Source: Methylobacterium dankookense | Lineage (GTDB): Bacteria > Pseudomonadota > Alphaproteobacteria > Rhizobiales > Beijerinckiaceae | DNA: 59,247 nt | Assembly (NCBI RefSeq): GCF_902141855.1 | Contig: NZ_CABFVH010000034.1 | Location: 1 to 59,247 of the forward strand | Reading direction: 5' to 3' | In this document: in pieces, positions 8,423-16,854 of the stretch | How the letters are laid out: each line of letters opens with the position of its first letter | How positions within the stretch are numbered: the first letter of the stretch is position 1 | The notes under the pieces: generated by a model | Seen by the model: the letters and a program-made list of their open reading frames with translations, nothing else | Told to the model about the DNA's origin: nothing | Databases searched by the model: none | Position numbers and translations under genes: made by a program

Positions 8423-9860
8423 GGTGCCGCCTCAGGTCGTCGCGCAGGGACACCGCGAACGTGTCGGTCATACCCGAGATCATGTCGGTGACGAGCTGCA
8501 GTTCGCGGTAGCGCAACGGCATCGCGTTCCCGGGCGCCTCGGCGACGCGCCGGTAGTTCTCCGAGATCCGGGAATACACGTAGGCCGGCAACGCCTCGCG
8601 GTCGGAGCGCAGGTCGTCCGGATCCTTGCGCCCGACGATGGCCTTCCAGAACATGTCCATGAGCTCGTGAACGGTCCGGTGCCCGTCGAGCTCGACTTCG
8701 AGGACGCTGCGGTGGCGGTAGACGTGAAACTTGGCGAAGCGCTTCAACGAGGTCCACAGCACGACCGCCTCGGAGGCCGCCATCAGCTCCCTGTCGAACG
8801 CGCCGGCCATGATGGCATCCCGGTTCGCCACGAACGCCCCGACCGCGGCCCGCACCATCTTCCCGATGGCGTCGACGCGGAACATCTGCATCGAGATGTC
8901 GTCGAGTTCACCGGGCGACAATCCCGCGTCCCGGAACTCGGCGTGGCTGCGCTCGGCCCGCTCGCAGACGTCGAGCGTCAACTCGTCGTCGCAAGCGTCG
9001 TGACGCAGCCAAGCCGTCAGCACGTTGAAGTTGATCAGCTTCTTCTTGGCCGCGTCCTCGACGTCCACCACCGAGTACGCGATGTCGTCGCAAGCCTCCA
9101 TCACAAAGGTCAGGGGATGGCGGACGCCCTGCTGCAAGCCGGTCTCGGCCCAGACCTCGGCGGCGATCTCGGCCTCCGATTGGAAGAAGTTGAACTTCTT
9201 TCTTGCCTGGGAGGTCTTGTCGACCGCGTCCGACGGCACGGGGTACTTCATCAGGGCCGCCAGGAAGGCATAGGTCATGTTCAGGCCGAAGTCGTCGTTC
9301 AGGATCTGCAATCGCGTCAGCAGCCTGAACGCCTGCGCGTTGCCCTCGAATTTCAGGAAATCACGGCGCATCGGCTCGCTCAGGTCCGGCGCGTCGAAGA
9401 TGTCGAACGAGGTCGGGTCATCCTTTCGCCGGGCGGAGTGGCGCTTCACCCAGGTCTGGATCGCGGTCTCTCCCTGATGTCCGAATGGCGGATTGCCGAG
9501 GTCGTGGGCGAGCCCGATGGCCTCAAGGAGGGCGGGCACGTTGCGCAGGGGCTCGACCTCCGCGGGGAACCCCAGCGCCCCGCCGTGCACGAAGGCGAGG
9601 GTGGTCCCCATGCTCCGCGCCATGTTCGCCACCTCGTGGCTGTGGGTCAGCCGGGTGCGGACGCTGTCGTTGCGTTCCAAGGGGAAGACCTGGGTCTTGT
9701 CCTGGAGGCGCCGCACCGGCGTCGAGAACAGGATACGGTCGTGGTCACGCTCGTGCTCGGTCCGGTCCTCGCCCAGCCGCGCCGTGTGGGCTCTGCCTGC
9801 GGCCTTACCCTTGCGCCGCTGGGAGTTGAGGAGGCGTCCCCAGTCGAGTTGATCTGCCAT
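8415..9860 (-). CDS. HD-domain dGTP triphosphohydrolase (dNTPase)
   Basis: This 481-aa protein carries the HD motifs of the dGTPase/SAMHD1-like family: RLTHSHEVANMAR around residues 70-82 and GLAHDLGNPPFGH at 116-128, with H119 and D120 as metal ligands. A third cluster is EACDDIAYSVVDVEDA. It should hydrolyse dGTP or other dNTPs to nucleoside and triphosphate. The ATG at 9860 begins MADQLDWGRLL; upstream in-frame sequence is basic and unlike protein. Translational overlap with the nucleotidyltransferase suggests a functional pair. dGTPases are known to deplete dNTPs in phage defence, but a housekeeping role is also possible. Confidence 0.88.
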   Translation of the reverse strand: MADQLDWGRLLNSQRRKGKAAGRAHTARLGEDRTEHERDHDRILFSTPVRRLQDKTQVFPLERNDSVRTRLTHSHEVANMARSMGTTLAFVHGGALGFPAEVEPLRNVPALLEAIGLAHDLGNPPFGHQGETAIQTWVKRHSARRKDDPTSFDIFDAPDLSEPMRRDFLKFEGNAQAFRLLTRLQILNDDFGLNMTYAFLAALMKYPVPSDAVDKTSQARKKFNFFQSEAEIAAEVWAETGLQQGVRHPLTFVMEACDDIAYSVVDVEDAAKKKLINFNVLTAWLRHDACDDELTLDVCERAERSHAEFRDAGLSPGELDDISMQMFRVDAIGKMVRAAVGAFVANRDAIMAGAFDRELMAASEAVVLWTSLKRFAKFHVYRHRSVLEVELDGHRTVHELMDMFWKAIVGRKDPDDLRSDREALPAYVYSRISENYRRVAEAPGNAMPLRYRELQLVTDMISGMTDTFAVSLRDDLRRHHG

Positions 9861-10327
9861 CCCTCGATCCCGTTGCGGCGAGGACGCCCGGTCCACTGCC
9901 GACCCACAACACCGTGCGCCCCGGTCTACGTTCCGGCCCGCCGACGCGTCACGCCGGGATTCCGCTGTTGTCCACGGATTCCGTTCGGAACGGTGCCGCT
10001 CGCGCCGGCAAGACACTAGGGCAGGCGCACCAGGATTGGAACATAGGGCGAACGAGATCGGCGGGGACCGGCCGCTCCGGAGGGCTCGGCCTAGCCCCGC
10101 CTACACCGAACTCGGAGGAGCGGCGCATGCCACCGCCCTGCGCGACCGGCGTGTCCTGCTCGGAGCCCGCACCCTGAGCGGAAGCGGCGCGCGGCGACGC
10201 GTCGTCTGCATCGCCAGCCGTGCCCGCCGGCAGCCACACCCGGGGCGCGGACACAGCTGGCCCGCTCCGACGGCACGGGCGGGCCGGGCGAGGGAGTACG
10301 AGCGGGCCCGGCGCGCCGCCGCGGCCC
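9861..10327. other. Spacer upstream of dGTPase gene
   Basis: About 470 bases with no supported gene. It should hold the promoter of the dGTPase-nucleotidyltransferase pair on the minus strand, but no clear -35/-10 boxes could be picked out. Confidence 0.4.
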
Positions 10328-10849
10328 TCACGCCGGTTCCGGGCGCTCCTGTGGCTCGCGATCCGGGCCTTCCGCGCCCGGCGCCGTCACGGCTACGGCG
10401 ACCGCAGCACCGACGATGGCGCCTCCCAGGGCCGCCGCGGCCAATGCCGCAGGTGCCGGCGACCGACCCTTGAGCGCCTCGGCCAGGACGGCCTCCGCTT
10501 CGGCCTCGCTCTCACGCACAGCGAGCATCAGCTTGGGACCGAACTTGAGGACCGATCCGGCGCCCTCGTGGTGGATGGCGGGGCTCGGCGGCTCGACCTC
10601 GCGGACCCGTTCCGCGCTGACCATCATCTCGATGGCCCCCTCGGGAGGGGTCAGCCGAGCCATGGCAGCCCCGGCTGCGGCGAACTTCGCGGCCAGGGAA
10701 GCCACCGTCTCCACGGAGTAGATCCGGTCACCCGTGATGCGGAGCATCACCGCATCCTTGAACTCGTGGTCAAAAGCCTGACGCATCCACAGGAGCTCGT
10801 CCGGAGCGATATACTCGACGTCGCCACCCGGCATCCTGACGATCACCAT
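10328..10849 (-). CDS. Hypothetical protein with C-terminal hydrophobic segment
   Basis: This 173-aa protein was not recognised. The start at 10849 (MVIVRMPGG) is preferred over an ATG 18 bases upstream because it has a strong GGGGGAG ribosome-binding site 5 bases away. Residues 1 to about 125 look globular, with an ITGDRIYSVETVASLAAKFAAAGAAMARL stretch. Residues of about 130-160 form an Ala/Val-rich hydrophobic helix, followed by a charged Pro-rich tail. It could be a tail-anchored membrane protein. No operon partner. Confidence 0.6.
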   Translation of the reverse strand: MVIVRMPGGDVEYIAPDELLWMRQAFDHEFKDAVMLRITGDRIYSVETVASLAAKFAAAGAAMARLTPPEGAIEMMVSAERVREVEPPSPAIHHEGAGSVLKFGPKLMLAVRESEAEAEAVLAEALKGRSPAPAALAAAALGGAIVGAAVAVAVTAPGAEGPDREPQERPEPA

Positions 10850-11391
10850 GTCGGCTCCCCCTGTCATCTAAGCTCGACAACAACATGAGTTCGAGCTTGG
10901 TGTCCATAAGGCGCTGCGTGCTTTCACCGGCTGCTGGACCGTCGGTCGCGGGAACCTTGGCCGTTTCCAATGCCTGCGCGGCCGGGCGACTTCCCGAGGC
11001 CTCGCCACCGGCAACGCGAGCGGCCCTGGAGCATGCCCGCGGCCGTTCCATCCGCGTCCGATCCCGGCACGCGCCCGGCCATGGTAGGCGCGGCCCGAGG
11101 AACATGGCGCCGCCGTGCCGCCTCGCGTCGCTTCAAGAGGACAGGGGGAACCGGAGAGGGCCCGCTCGATCCCTCTTACGATACTGTGCGGCCCGAGGCT
11201 TCGGTCGCCACGTGCCGAGCCGGCAGGGCGGCTGCCGACCGGTGCCGGCGCGCCCCGAAGGCGCCCCGGCTCATCATCGAACCCGGACCGGCGACATCGG
11301 CCCGGGGCTTGCGCCGCTCGCGCGGGATGTGGGGCCGGCGCCCGCGACATCGGCCGGCCCTCCCTTCAACCCGCGCCCGGCAGAACGCCAT
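10850..11391. other. Spacer without supported gene
   Basis: About 540 bases between two minus-strand hypothetical genes. Frames are Arg/Ala/Pro-rich without recognisable domains, and no repeat or RNA gene was seen. Confidence 0.4.
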
Positions 11392-12780
11392 TCAGGGCAA
11401 GGGGCCTGTTCCTGGGTCGGGCGCGGCCGACCGCGTCATGAAGAACCGCTCCTTTCCCTCCGCCCACGCGAAGCCGACGCGCGCCAGTTCGGAGACCGGT
11501 GGTCCACCGTCGTCGGCGGCGAACCGCAGGGTCACGCCCTCGGCGTCGGCGGCCCGGACGAGCCAGTCCGCGAAATCCGCCGGAAGCTGGCCACCGGCGC
11601 GGCAAGCGATCACGAGCTGATCCTCCGCGTAGGCATCGAGCACGAAGCCGTCGCCGCCGTCCCGTTCCAGGATGCGGAGCATCAGGCGGAAGGAGGAGGT
11701 GTCGAGTTCCGGCGGCACATGGGCGTCGAGACACGCGTCCACCTCGGCCCAGGCGGGCCGGTCGGACCGGTGGCCGGGCCCGACGAGATCCTCTGCCCTG
11801 TGCTGCATCGAGCCGAGCTGAAGGTCGAAGCAGGTGGCGACCGCAAACCGGACCCCGTGTCGCGCCAGGATCGCCCGAGCCTGCCCGCAGAGGTCGCCGC
11901 TGCGTTCGACGGCGACCTCCATGACCTCCAGCCCGGGATGGCGCCGCAGCACGGTTTCCAGCGCCTCCCCCAAGCCGCCCCAGATATCGCCCTGCAGCCC
12001 TTCGAGCAGGCGACGACGCCAGGGCGGCCCCTCCAAGCCCCGCTTCCTCGGTCCCCCGACCGGGGGCGACCGCAGAACCGGCGCGGCCCGGGCGAACGAC
12101 GCGCTTCGGACCGCTCCTAACTCCGCCTCGAAGATGGCGTCCGCGAGGCGCACCACGAGGGGCGCGAGCGCCTTCCGCGCCGCCTTGCGGAACTCATGCG
12201 CGACCGACCGCACCTGACGGGCAAGCGTGTCGTCGCGTGCCCCCGAATCGTACCCGACCGCTCGCGAGCGGCCCGCCCCCTGGGCGAAGGTCCGGGCTTC
12301 GAGAGCCTCGACCGCGCGCATCAGGATCGGGAGCGCCTCCAGGAAGCGGACGGCACCGTCGAGGTGATCCCGCGCCGTGGTGTGCTCCGGGACCTCGCCC
12401 GCGATCTGTCCGACAGCCGCGAGGAGGCCGGAGACGTCCCGCGGGTCCCGCAGTTGCGGCAGGGCGGAGAAGGCGGCGCGATGGAGTGGGTTGCGCGACC
12501 TGGCGAGCGGCATGACGACCCCGTCGAGCCACGTCTGCCTGAGGTGCTTGCGCAAGCCGACGTCCAGGCCGTGCAGCTTGGACCGCAGGATGCCTCCCGC
12601 TTGGCTGGCAGTGAGAAGGTTGTCCAGCAACACGTTCAGGATCATGCTCGATTCGGGTGCGCAAACCGCGAAGACGGCCCGCATCGCCCGACGGATTTCC
12701 TCCTCCGAGACGGGCGGGATGCCGGCGGTAGAAGCGTCGGACGCGTTGAAGGCACACGGAACTTGGCCGGAAGTGGGCAT
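11392..12780 (-). CDS. Hypothetical protein, 462 aa
   Basis: The protein starts MPTSGQVPCAFN and has even composition with strong G/C third positions, so it is very likely a real gene, but no family was recognised. The N-terminal 200 residues are helical, with alternating charged and leucine positions. The C-terminal 150 residues look alpha/beta. The start is not well supported by a ribosome-binding site, and the frame stays open 220 bases upstream with an Arg-rich, unlikely peptide. It stands alone between gene-poor stretches. Confidence 0.6.
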   Translation of the reverse strand: MPTSGQVPCAFNASDASTAGIPPVSEEEIRRAMRAVFAVCAPESSMILNVLLDNLLTASQAGGILRSKLHGLDVGLRKHLRQTWLDGVVMPLARSRNPLHRAAFSALPQLRDPRDVSGLLAAVGQIAGEVPEHTTARDHLDGAVRFLEALPILMRAVEALEARTFAQGAGRSRAVGYDSGARDDTLARQVRSVAHEFRKAARKALAPLVVRLADAIFEAELGAVRSASFARAAPVLRSPPVGGPRKRGLEGPPWRRRLLEGLQGDIWGGLGEALETVLRRHPGLEVMEVAVERSGDLCGQARAILARHGVRFAVATCFDLQLGSMQHRAEDLVGPGHRSDRPAWAEVDACLDAHVPPELDTSSFRLMLRILERDGGDGFVLDAYAEDQLVIACRAGGQLPADFADWLVRAADAEGVTLRFAADDGGPPVSELARVGFAWAEGKERFFMTRSAAPDPGTGPLP

Positions 12781-13966
12781 GCGGGCACCGGAGAGTTGGG
12801 ACGGAGCCGCCCCGCCGCGGATCAGGCACCCTCGCGGGGCCCGCCGGGACCGCTGCTCGCGAGTGGCGCGGGCCCGAATCGGCAGAGTGCTGCTCCGCCC
12901 GGGAGCACGCGTTGATCGTCCGGGCGGTCGTGAAAGGGACAAGCTGCGGCCCGCCCTCCGATCCTCGGCCGCAAGCGGGGACATCCGTGTGCCAAGCAAG
13001 GCCTGGCCCGCGCGGTCACAGGATTGCGTGGCTCTCAGGCCGAGCGCTGGTCTCGCCTACCTCCGGGGAGGGCGGTGACGCGGACGGGGAGTTGAGCGGG
13101 GTCTGGACCTTCCGCGTGTTTCACAACCGCTCGGAACCCCTGACCGGGATCGGGGATCTGCTCGCGGGGAAGGGCGCGCTCACGGTCGAGCATGCTGCGG
13201 CACCTGGCGCGTTGCCAGCTTGTCGCTCGGCACCTGCGGGGCCCTGATCGAGTCCTTCGTCCTTGACGCCATGCACATGCGGTGGAGCTTGGTACCGCGC
13301 GATCCCGCGAGCGGAGAGCCCACCTTCCTCGGGCGTCTCGACCACGAGACCGGCGGCGAGTGGCTGCTTCCCCCTTCGACTTCCCGGGCGAGTTCTGCTC
13401 CTCCCATGTCCAATTCGGTGCCCTGGCGTCTTCCCGACCGGGTCGACCAGCGCATCGGTGACTGGCTCGACGCCCACGAGGCCCTCCAATCCGAGGAGGT
13501 GGCGGCCGCGGAGGTCGGGGGACATGGTTCGCCGATGGCGCCGGGTCAGGAACCGTGGCCCGGGCCGCCGGGTGCCCGAGGCGGGCACGTGCGTCTCGAC
13601 GAGGAGGGGTGCGCCGGGCGCTCCGCACCATCCGACCGGCCGGAGGGCGAGGGCGAGCCCGGCGGGGCCGCGGTCGTGCCGGGCCCCGTCGATGCATCGC
13701 TGCAGCGGCGCGGGGACGGCGACGCTCGTGCCCACCATCGCGCGCCCCTGCCCCCCGCCTTGACGCCTTCTCAAGGCGCCTGTCGGTTGCGCCCGGCGAG
13801 CGGCTTGGCTTCCGACGGCCCCTGCCACTCGGCGAGGGATTGCCGCGGCCCGGTGTCCGCTGGGGCCGCGAAGCAGGGACATCGGCCCCTGGATTGGGCG
13901 CGCCTCGCCCTCCGGGTCGGACGTCAGGGCCCTGCGGGCGACGGCGGGCCCATGGCCCTGCCAGGC
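12781..13966. other. Gene-poor 1.2-kb stretch, possibly degraded coding sequence
   Basis: No intact gene is supported. On the plus strand around 13,090-13,500, short stretches in different frames read like protein (for example MRWSLVPRDPASGEPTFLG near 13,279), separated by apparent frame changes. This may be decayed coding sequence. No family could be assigned. Confidence 0.35.
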
Positions 13967-14714
13967 CTAGCGGCGGCTTGCCGCCATCCGGCCGACCATG
14001 TTCCGGCCGGCCTTGCCCCGCAACGCCCAGGCATGAGCCCGCGACGCTGCCGGCGGGCCGGCGGGCGGGACGGTCCGCATCGGATCCACGTCACGGCTGC
14101 GCGGGGACGCGTAGCACGCGGCGATCCAGGCATGCACCGCGCCGACGAGCGCCGCCATGGTCACGGCGCTTCGCCCTTGACCGTCCCGACAGGCCCCGGA
14201 CCGGCCCAACAGGGCGTTGAGGTGCGCGTGTCCCGGAAGTGCACGTGCGGGCCGGTGCAGGACCTGGATCCCCATCCGCCACGCGGCCTCGTGGAAGCCC
14301 GTGTCATGGTACCCGACGGCGTGGTCCACCACGATGACTTCCGGCACGCCCAGGCACGCCCAGGCACGGCCAGGCCGCACCGAGCCCGCCCGCCGTGCCC
14401 GAGCCGTCACCGAACAGCCTGAGGACATCGACCGGTCTGCGCCGCTCCGCGTCGAGGGCGGCGGCGACGACTAGGCCCGTGCCCTCGTCGCGGCCCAGCG
14501 TCATGTGGACGACGTCGAGGCCGAGGTCCGCGACGCGAACGGCGAGGGCTGCCTGGCTGATGCCTACGCACGCCAGCGCACGCGGGGAGGGGACGTTGAC
14601 GGGCCTGTACCGGTCGTGCGCGTCCGGCGGCACCTGGCGGCACGATGCTGCCCGGGCGGGATCATCGAGGGCGGGAGGGGAGGCGTTCGTTTCCTGGTCA
14701 CGGGTCTTCATCAC
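13967..14714 (-). pseudogene. Frameshifted rve-type integrase/transposase remnant
   Basis: Two minus-strand frames, 14304-14714 and 13967-14428, together resemble the integrase core of Mu/TniA-type transposases. The first holds LGLDVVHMTLGRDEGTGLVV and LDAERRRPVDVLRL. The second holds EVIVVDHAVGYHDTGFHEAAW and a Leu-Gly-Ile-like MGIQVLHRP. The break coincides with three copies of a 10-bp repeat at 14343-14372. Removing one 10-bp unit brings both parts into a single frame, so repeat slippage probably caused the frameshift. The first catalytic Asp position is also degenerate. Confidence 0.5.
14343..14372. repeat. 10-bp tandem repeat, three copies
   Basis: GGCACGCCCA occurs at 14343-14352 and 14353-14362, and with one change (GGCACGGCCA) at 14363-14372. 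The unit length is not a multiple of three, so gain of one copy shifts the reading frame of the surrounding transposase remnant. Confidence 0.85.
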
Positions 14715-14810
14715 GGAACTCCGGCATGACGGCCGCGGGGCGGCCCGTCGCTGGACAGGGGACTCCCCCGGCCTGGGCCGGGGGAGGGGAGCGAACCGCG
14801 GTGCGGACGC

Positions 14811-14978
14811 TCAGCGGTCGGCATCGTCCCCGTCGGAGGGGCCCCGCCCGTCGATGTCGGCGGCCCGGCGGCCCAGGGCGCGCGCGATGTCGCCGTCCCA
14901 CCGGTCGAAGTCGGGGTCGAGGAAGGCAGCGGAGACGGGGTCGTCGTCGGTGAGGCCACCGAAATCCAGGTCGTCCAT
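14811..14978 (-). CDS. Small acidic protein, 55 aa
   Basis: The peptide MDDLDFGGLTDDDPVSAAFL and following residues is strongly acidic (many Asp), unlike the Arg-rich shadow frames around it. The ATG is preceded by GAGAGGA eight bases upstream. No family recognised. It may be a small regulatory or decoy-type protein, or a chance frame. Confidence 0.4.
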   Translation of the reverse strand: MDDLDFGGLTDDDPVSAAFLDPDFDRWDGDIARALGRRAADIDGRGPSDGDDADR

Positions 14979-15247
14979 GGGTCTTGTCCTCTCGCAGGCG
15001 AAGGGACCGGGCCCGCACCCCTCGGGGGCGGGTCCTCGGCGATGGTCGCCAACGGGATCCAGGACGAACGCAACGAGACGCTTGCGCAGGCGCGCATGTG
15101 CGGCTAGTGTACGCCCGTCGATCCGAGCGGCCTGGCAGCCTCTCGGAGAAACCCGTTGGCCTTGGCTGGCCAATCCCGAGCCTTTTGGGCGCGGGATGCC
15201 TGACACTCGCGGCAGCTGCGACACTGAGAGGCGAGTTCAGGGTAAAG
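14979..15247 (+). other. Possible small-RNA region upstream of terminator
   Basis: No protein gene is supported here on either strand. The plus strand leads directly into a strong terminator. TTGGCCTTGGCTGGCCAA near 15,158-15,175 can fold. A small RNA is possible but no promoter was identified. Confidence 0.25.
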
Positions 15248-15278
15248 CGCGCGGCCCATGGGCCGCGCGTTTCTTTTT
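15248..15278 (+). terminator. Strong intrinsic terminator without an upstream gene
   Basis: A perfect 11-bp-per-arm palindrome at 15248-15269, centred on CCCATGGG, is followed by TTTCTTTTT at 15270-15278. This is the clearest intrinsic terminator in the window and reads on the plus strand. No plus-strand coding gene ends nearby, so it may end an unannotated small RNA transcribed from about 15,090-15,240. Confidence 0.65.
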
Positions 15279-15565
15279 GCTCGTCCGAGACTTGAGGTCC
15301 CGGGTCAGCCCGACCCAAGGGCGGGCCACGAGCCCGTGCCCGCCCGACCGGCCGGTCAGCCGCCGGAGCATGCGGGCGAGAGGTCAACGCCCGCTTGAGG
15401 TGACTGGCCGCCATGCACGCCTCCATCATCCAAGTCGAATAGTACCATGTTCCGGCAAGTTTTTACACCTGCGGTGTAGCTTGCCTGGACTGACTTTTCC
15501 CGGTTGGTTAAGGTTCAGGCACCCGCCCGCCCCGACTTCTCCGGCCGCCGTCATCTGGTGCCTAC

Positions 15566-16015
15566 TTACGCCGGAGGCAGCGCGTACCACCGGCGAGCAA
15601 GCTCATCGTGGCGGACCAGGCCCAGGCGCTTCAAACGCGTCTTCGCCTTCTCGGAAGCGTCCTTGCTCATCTTGGCGTCTCGGACGGCATCGTTCAGCTC
15701 GGTCCCGGACAGGCCGGCCTCTCCAGCCCGCTCCAGCGCCTCCACGATCACCGTGGCCGCACGACCTAGGACCACGGAAGGCGCCCCCGTCCGCACGGGC
15801 TTCGCCGGAGTAGGGGGCGAGGTCGGCGTCACGGGCGAGGGCATCGGGACAGGCTCCGTCCCCGCCTTTGCCAACAGCTCCTCCATGCGCTCCTTCTGAA
15901 GGTAGAGGACCGCCAGACGCGACGCGGTCGAGCGCAGGAACCTGTTCTGCTCCTCGACGACCTTATCGATCTCCTCCTCGATGCGCCTGACGGCGGAGCG
16001 AAGGTCGTTGAACAT
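15566..16015 (-). CDS. Coiled-coil protein with C-terminal winged-helix-like region
   Basis: This 149-aa protein starts MFNDLRSAVRRIEEEI after a GGGGAG ribosome-binding site. Residues 1-50 form a charged heptad-like coiled coil, 50-75 a Pro/Thr linker, and 80-149 a basic region (GLSGTELNDAVRDAKMSKDASEKAKTRLKRLGLV) resembling a small winged helix. It could be a DNA-binding structural protein. Single gene, not recognised. Confidence 0.7.
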   Translation of the reverse strand: MFNDLRSAVRRIEEEIDKVVEEQNRFLRSTASRLAVLYLQKERMEELLAKAGTEPVPMPSPVTPTSPPTPAKPVRTGAPSVVLGRAATVIVEALERAGEAGLSGTELNDAVRDAKMSKDASEKAKTRLKRLGLVRHDELARRWYALPPA

Positions 16016-16740
16016 GGTGTGCTCCCCTGGCCTGAAGCCGCGCAGCCCTGGGCGAAGCTGCAGGCCAGGGCATCCATGGCCATGGCCATAGCTACGGCAC
16101 CCGGCGGCGGACGGCAAGCATTTCGGACCATGGCCCGCTAGCGAATGGCGGTAAGGTTAAACAAGCCTTTCACCGGATGCGTATCGCCCTCTAGAGCCAT
16201 CTCGGCCGCGCCTCGGCGCGCCACCCGGATGGACACCGGGCCGGACGCGGTCGCCCGTTCCGACGCGACGCCGCTGGAGCCCAGGGCCAGGTGCCGGTAC
16301 GGAGCCTCCCCCGCGGCAGCGCTCGCTCGCGGTCATTGCGCCGAACACGGCCATGGCGCCGTCGGGAACCGGCGCCGATGCAGCTCGGCCCTGGTGTAAA
16401 CCGGCCATGGCCAGGCCCCCCGCTGGACCATGCGTGGGTCAGCCGGCCGAGGCCGCGCGGCTCAGACAGCGGCCCCCGCAAGTCGCGTGTCGCGACCGTT
16501 TCAAGGGAAGGCCGGCCAGGGGGCGCGGCATGCCGCGCGAGCCCACCGCCCCGGCCCACAAGACGCCGGCGCCCTGTCCATGGCCAGTCTAGCGAGGCGG
16601 CCGGGCCAGAATGCCTGCCCAGAACCCCCCGTAGGTATGCCTTAACGGTTGACGCCGATACGTTCGCTTGAACGGCGGCGCAGCGAGCCGCCCGCCCCTC
16701 CCGATGAAGGCCGGTCGAACGGCCGGGCACTGGACGAGCG
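16016..16740. other. Gene-poor spacer
   Basis: About 725 bases with only compositionally biased open frames on both strands. No gene or repeat is supported. The promoter of the downstream GGDEF-EAL gene should lie near its right end. Confidence 0.4.
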
Positions 16741-16854
16741 CATGATCCCGTTGCCGATCACGAGGCCGAACGCCTGACGGCCCTGCGCAGCCTCGGCATC
16801 CTCGGTTCGCCGCCCGATCCCGATCTCGACGCCATCTGCCGCCTCGCCGCCGAG

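Noticed and set aside
13220..14422. Long plus-strand open frame of 400 codons
   Set aside because: Only the first 100 residues look protein-like; the rest is Arg/Pro/Gly-rich and lies opposite the transposase remnant. It is better explained as a shadow plus decayed sequence.
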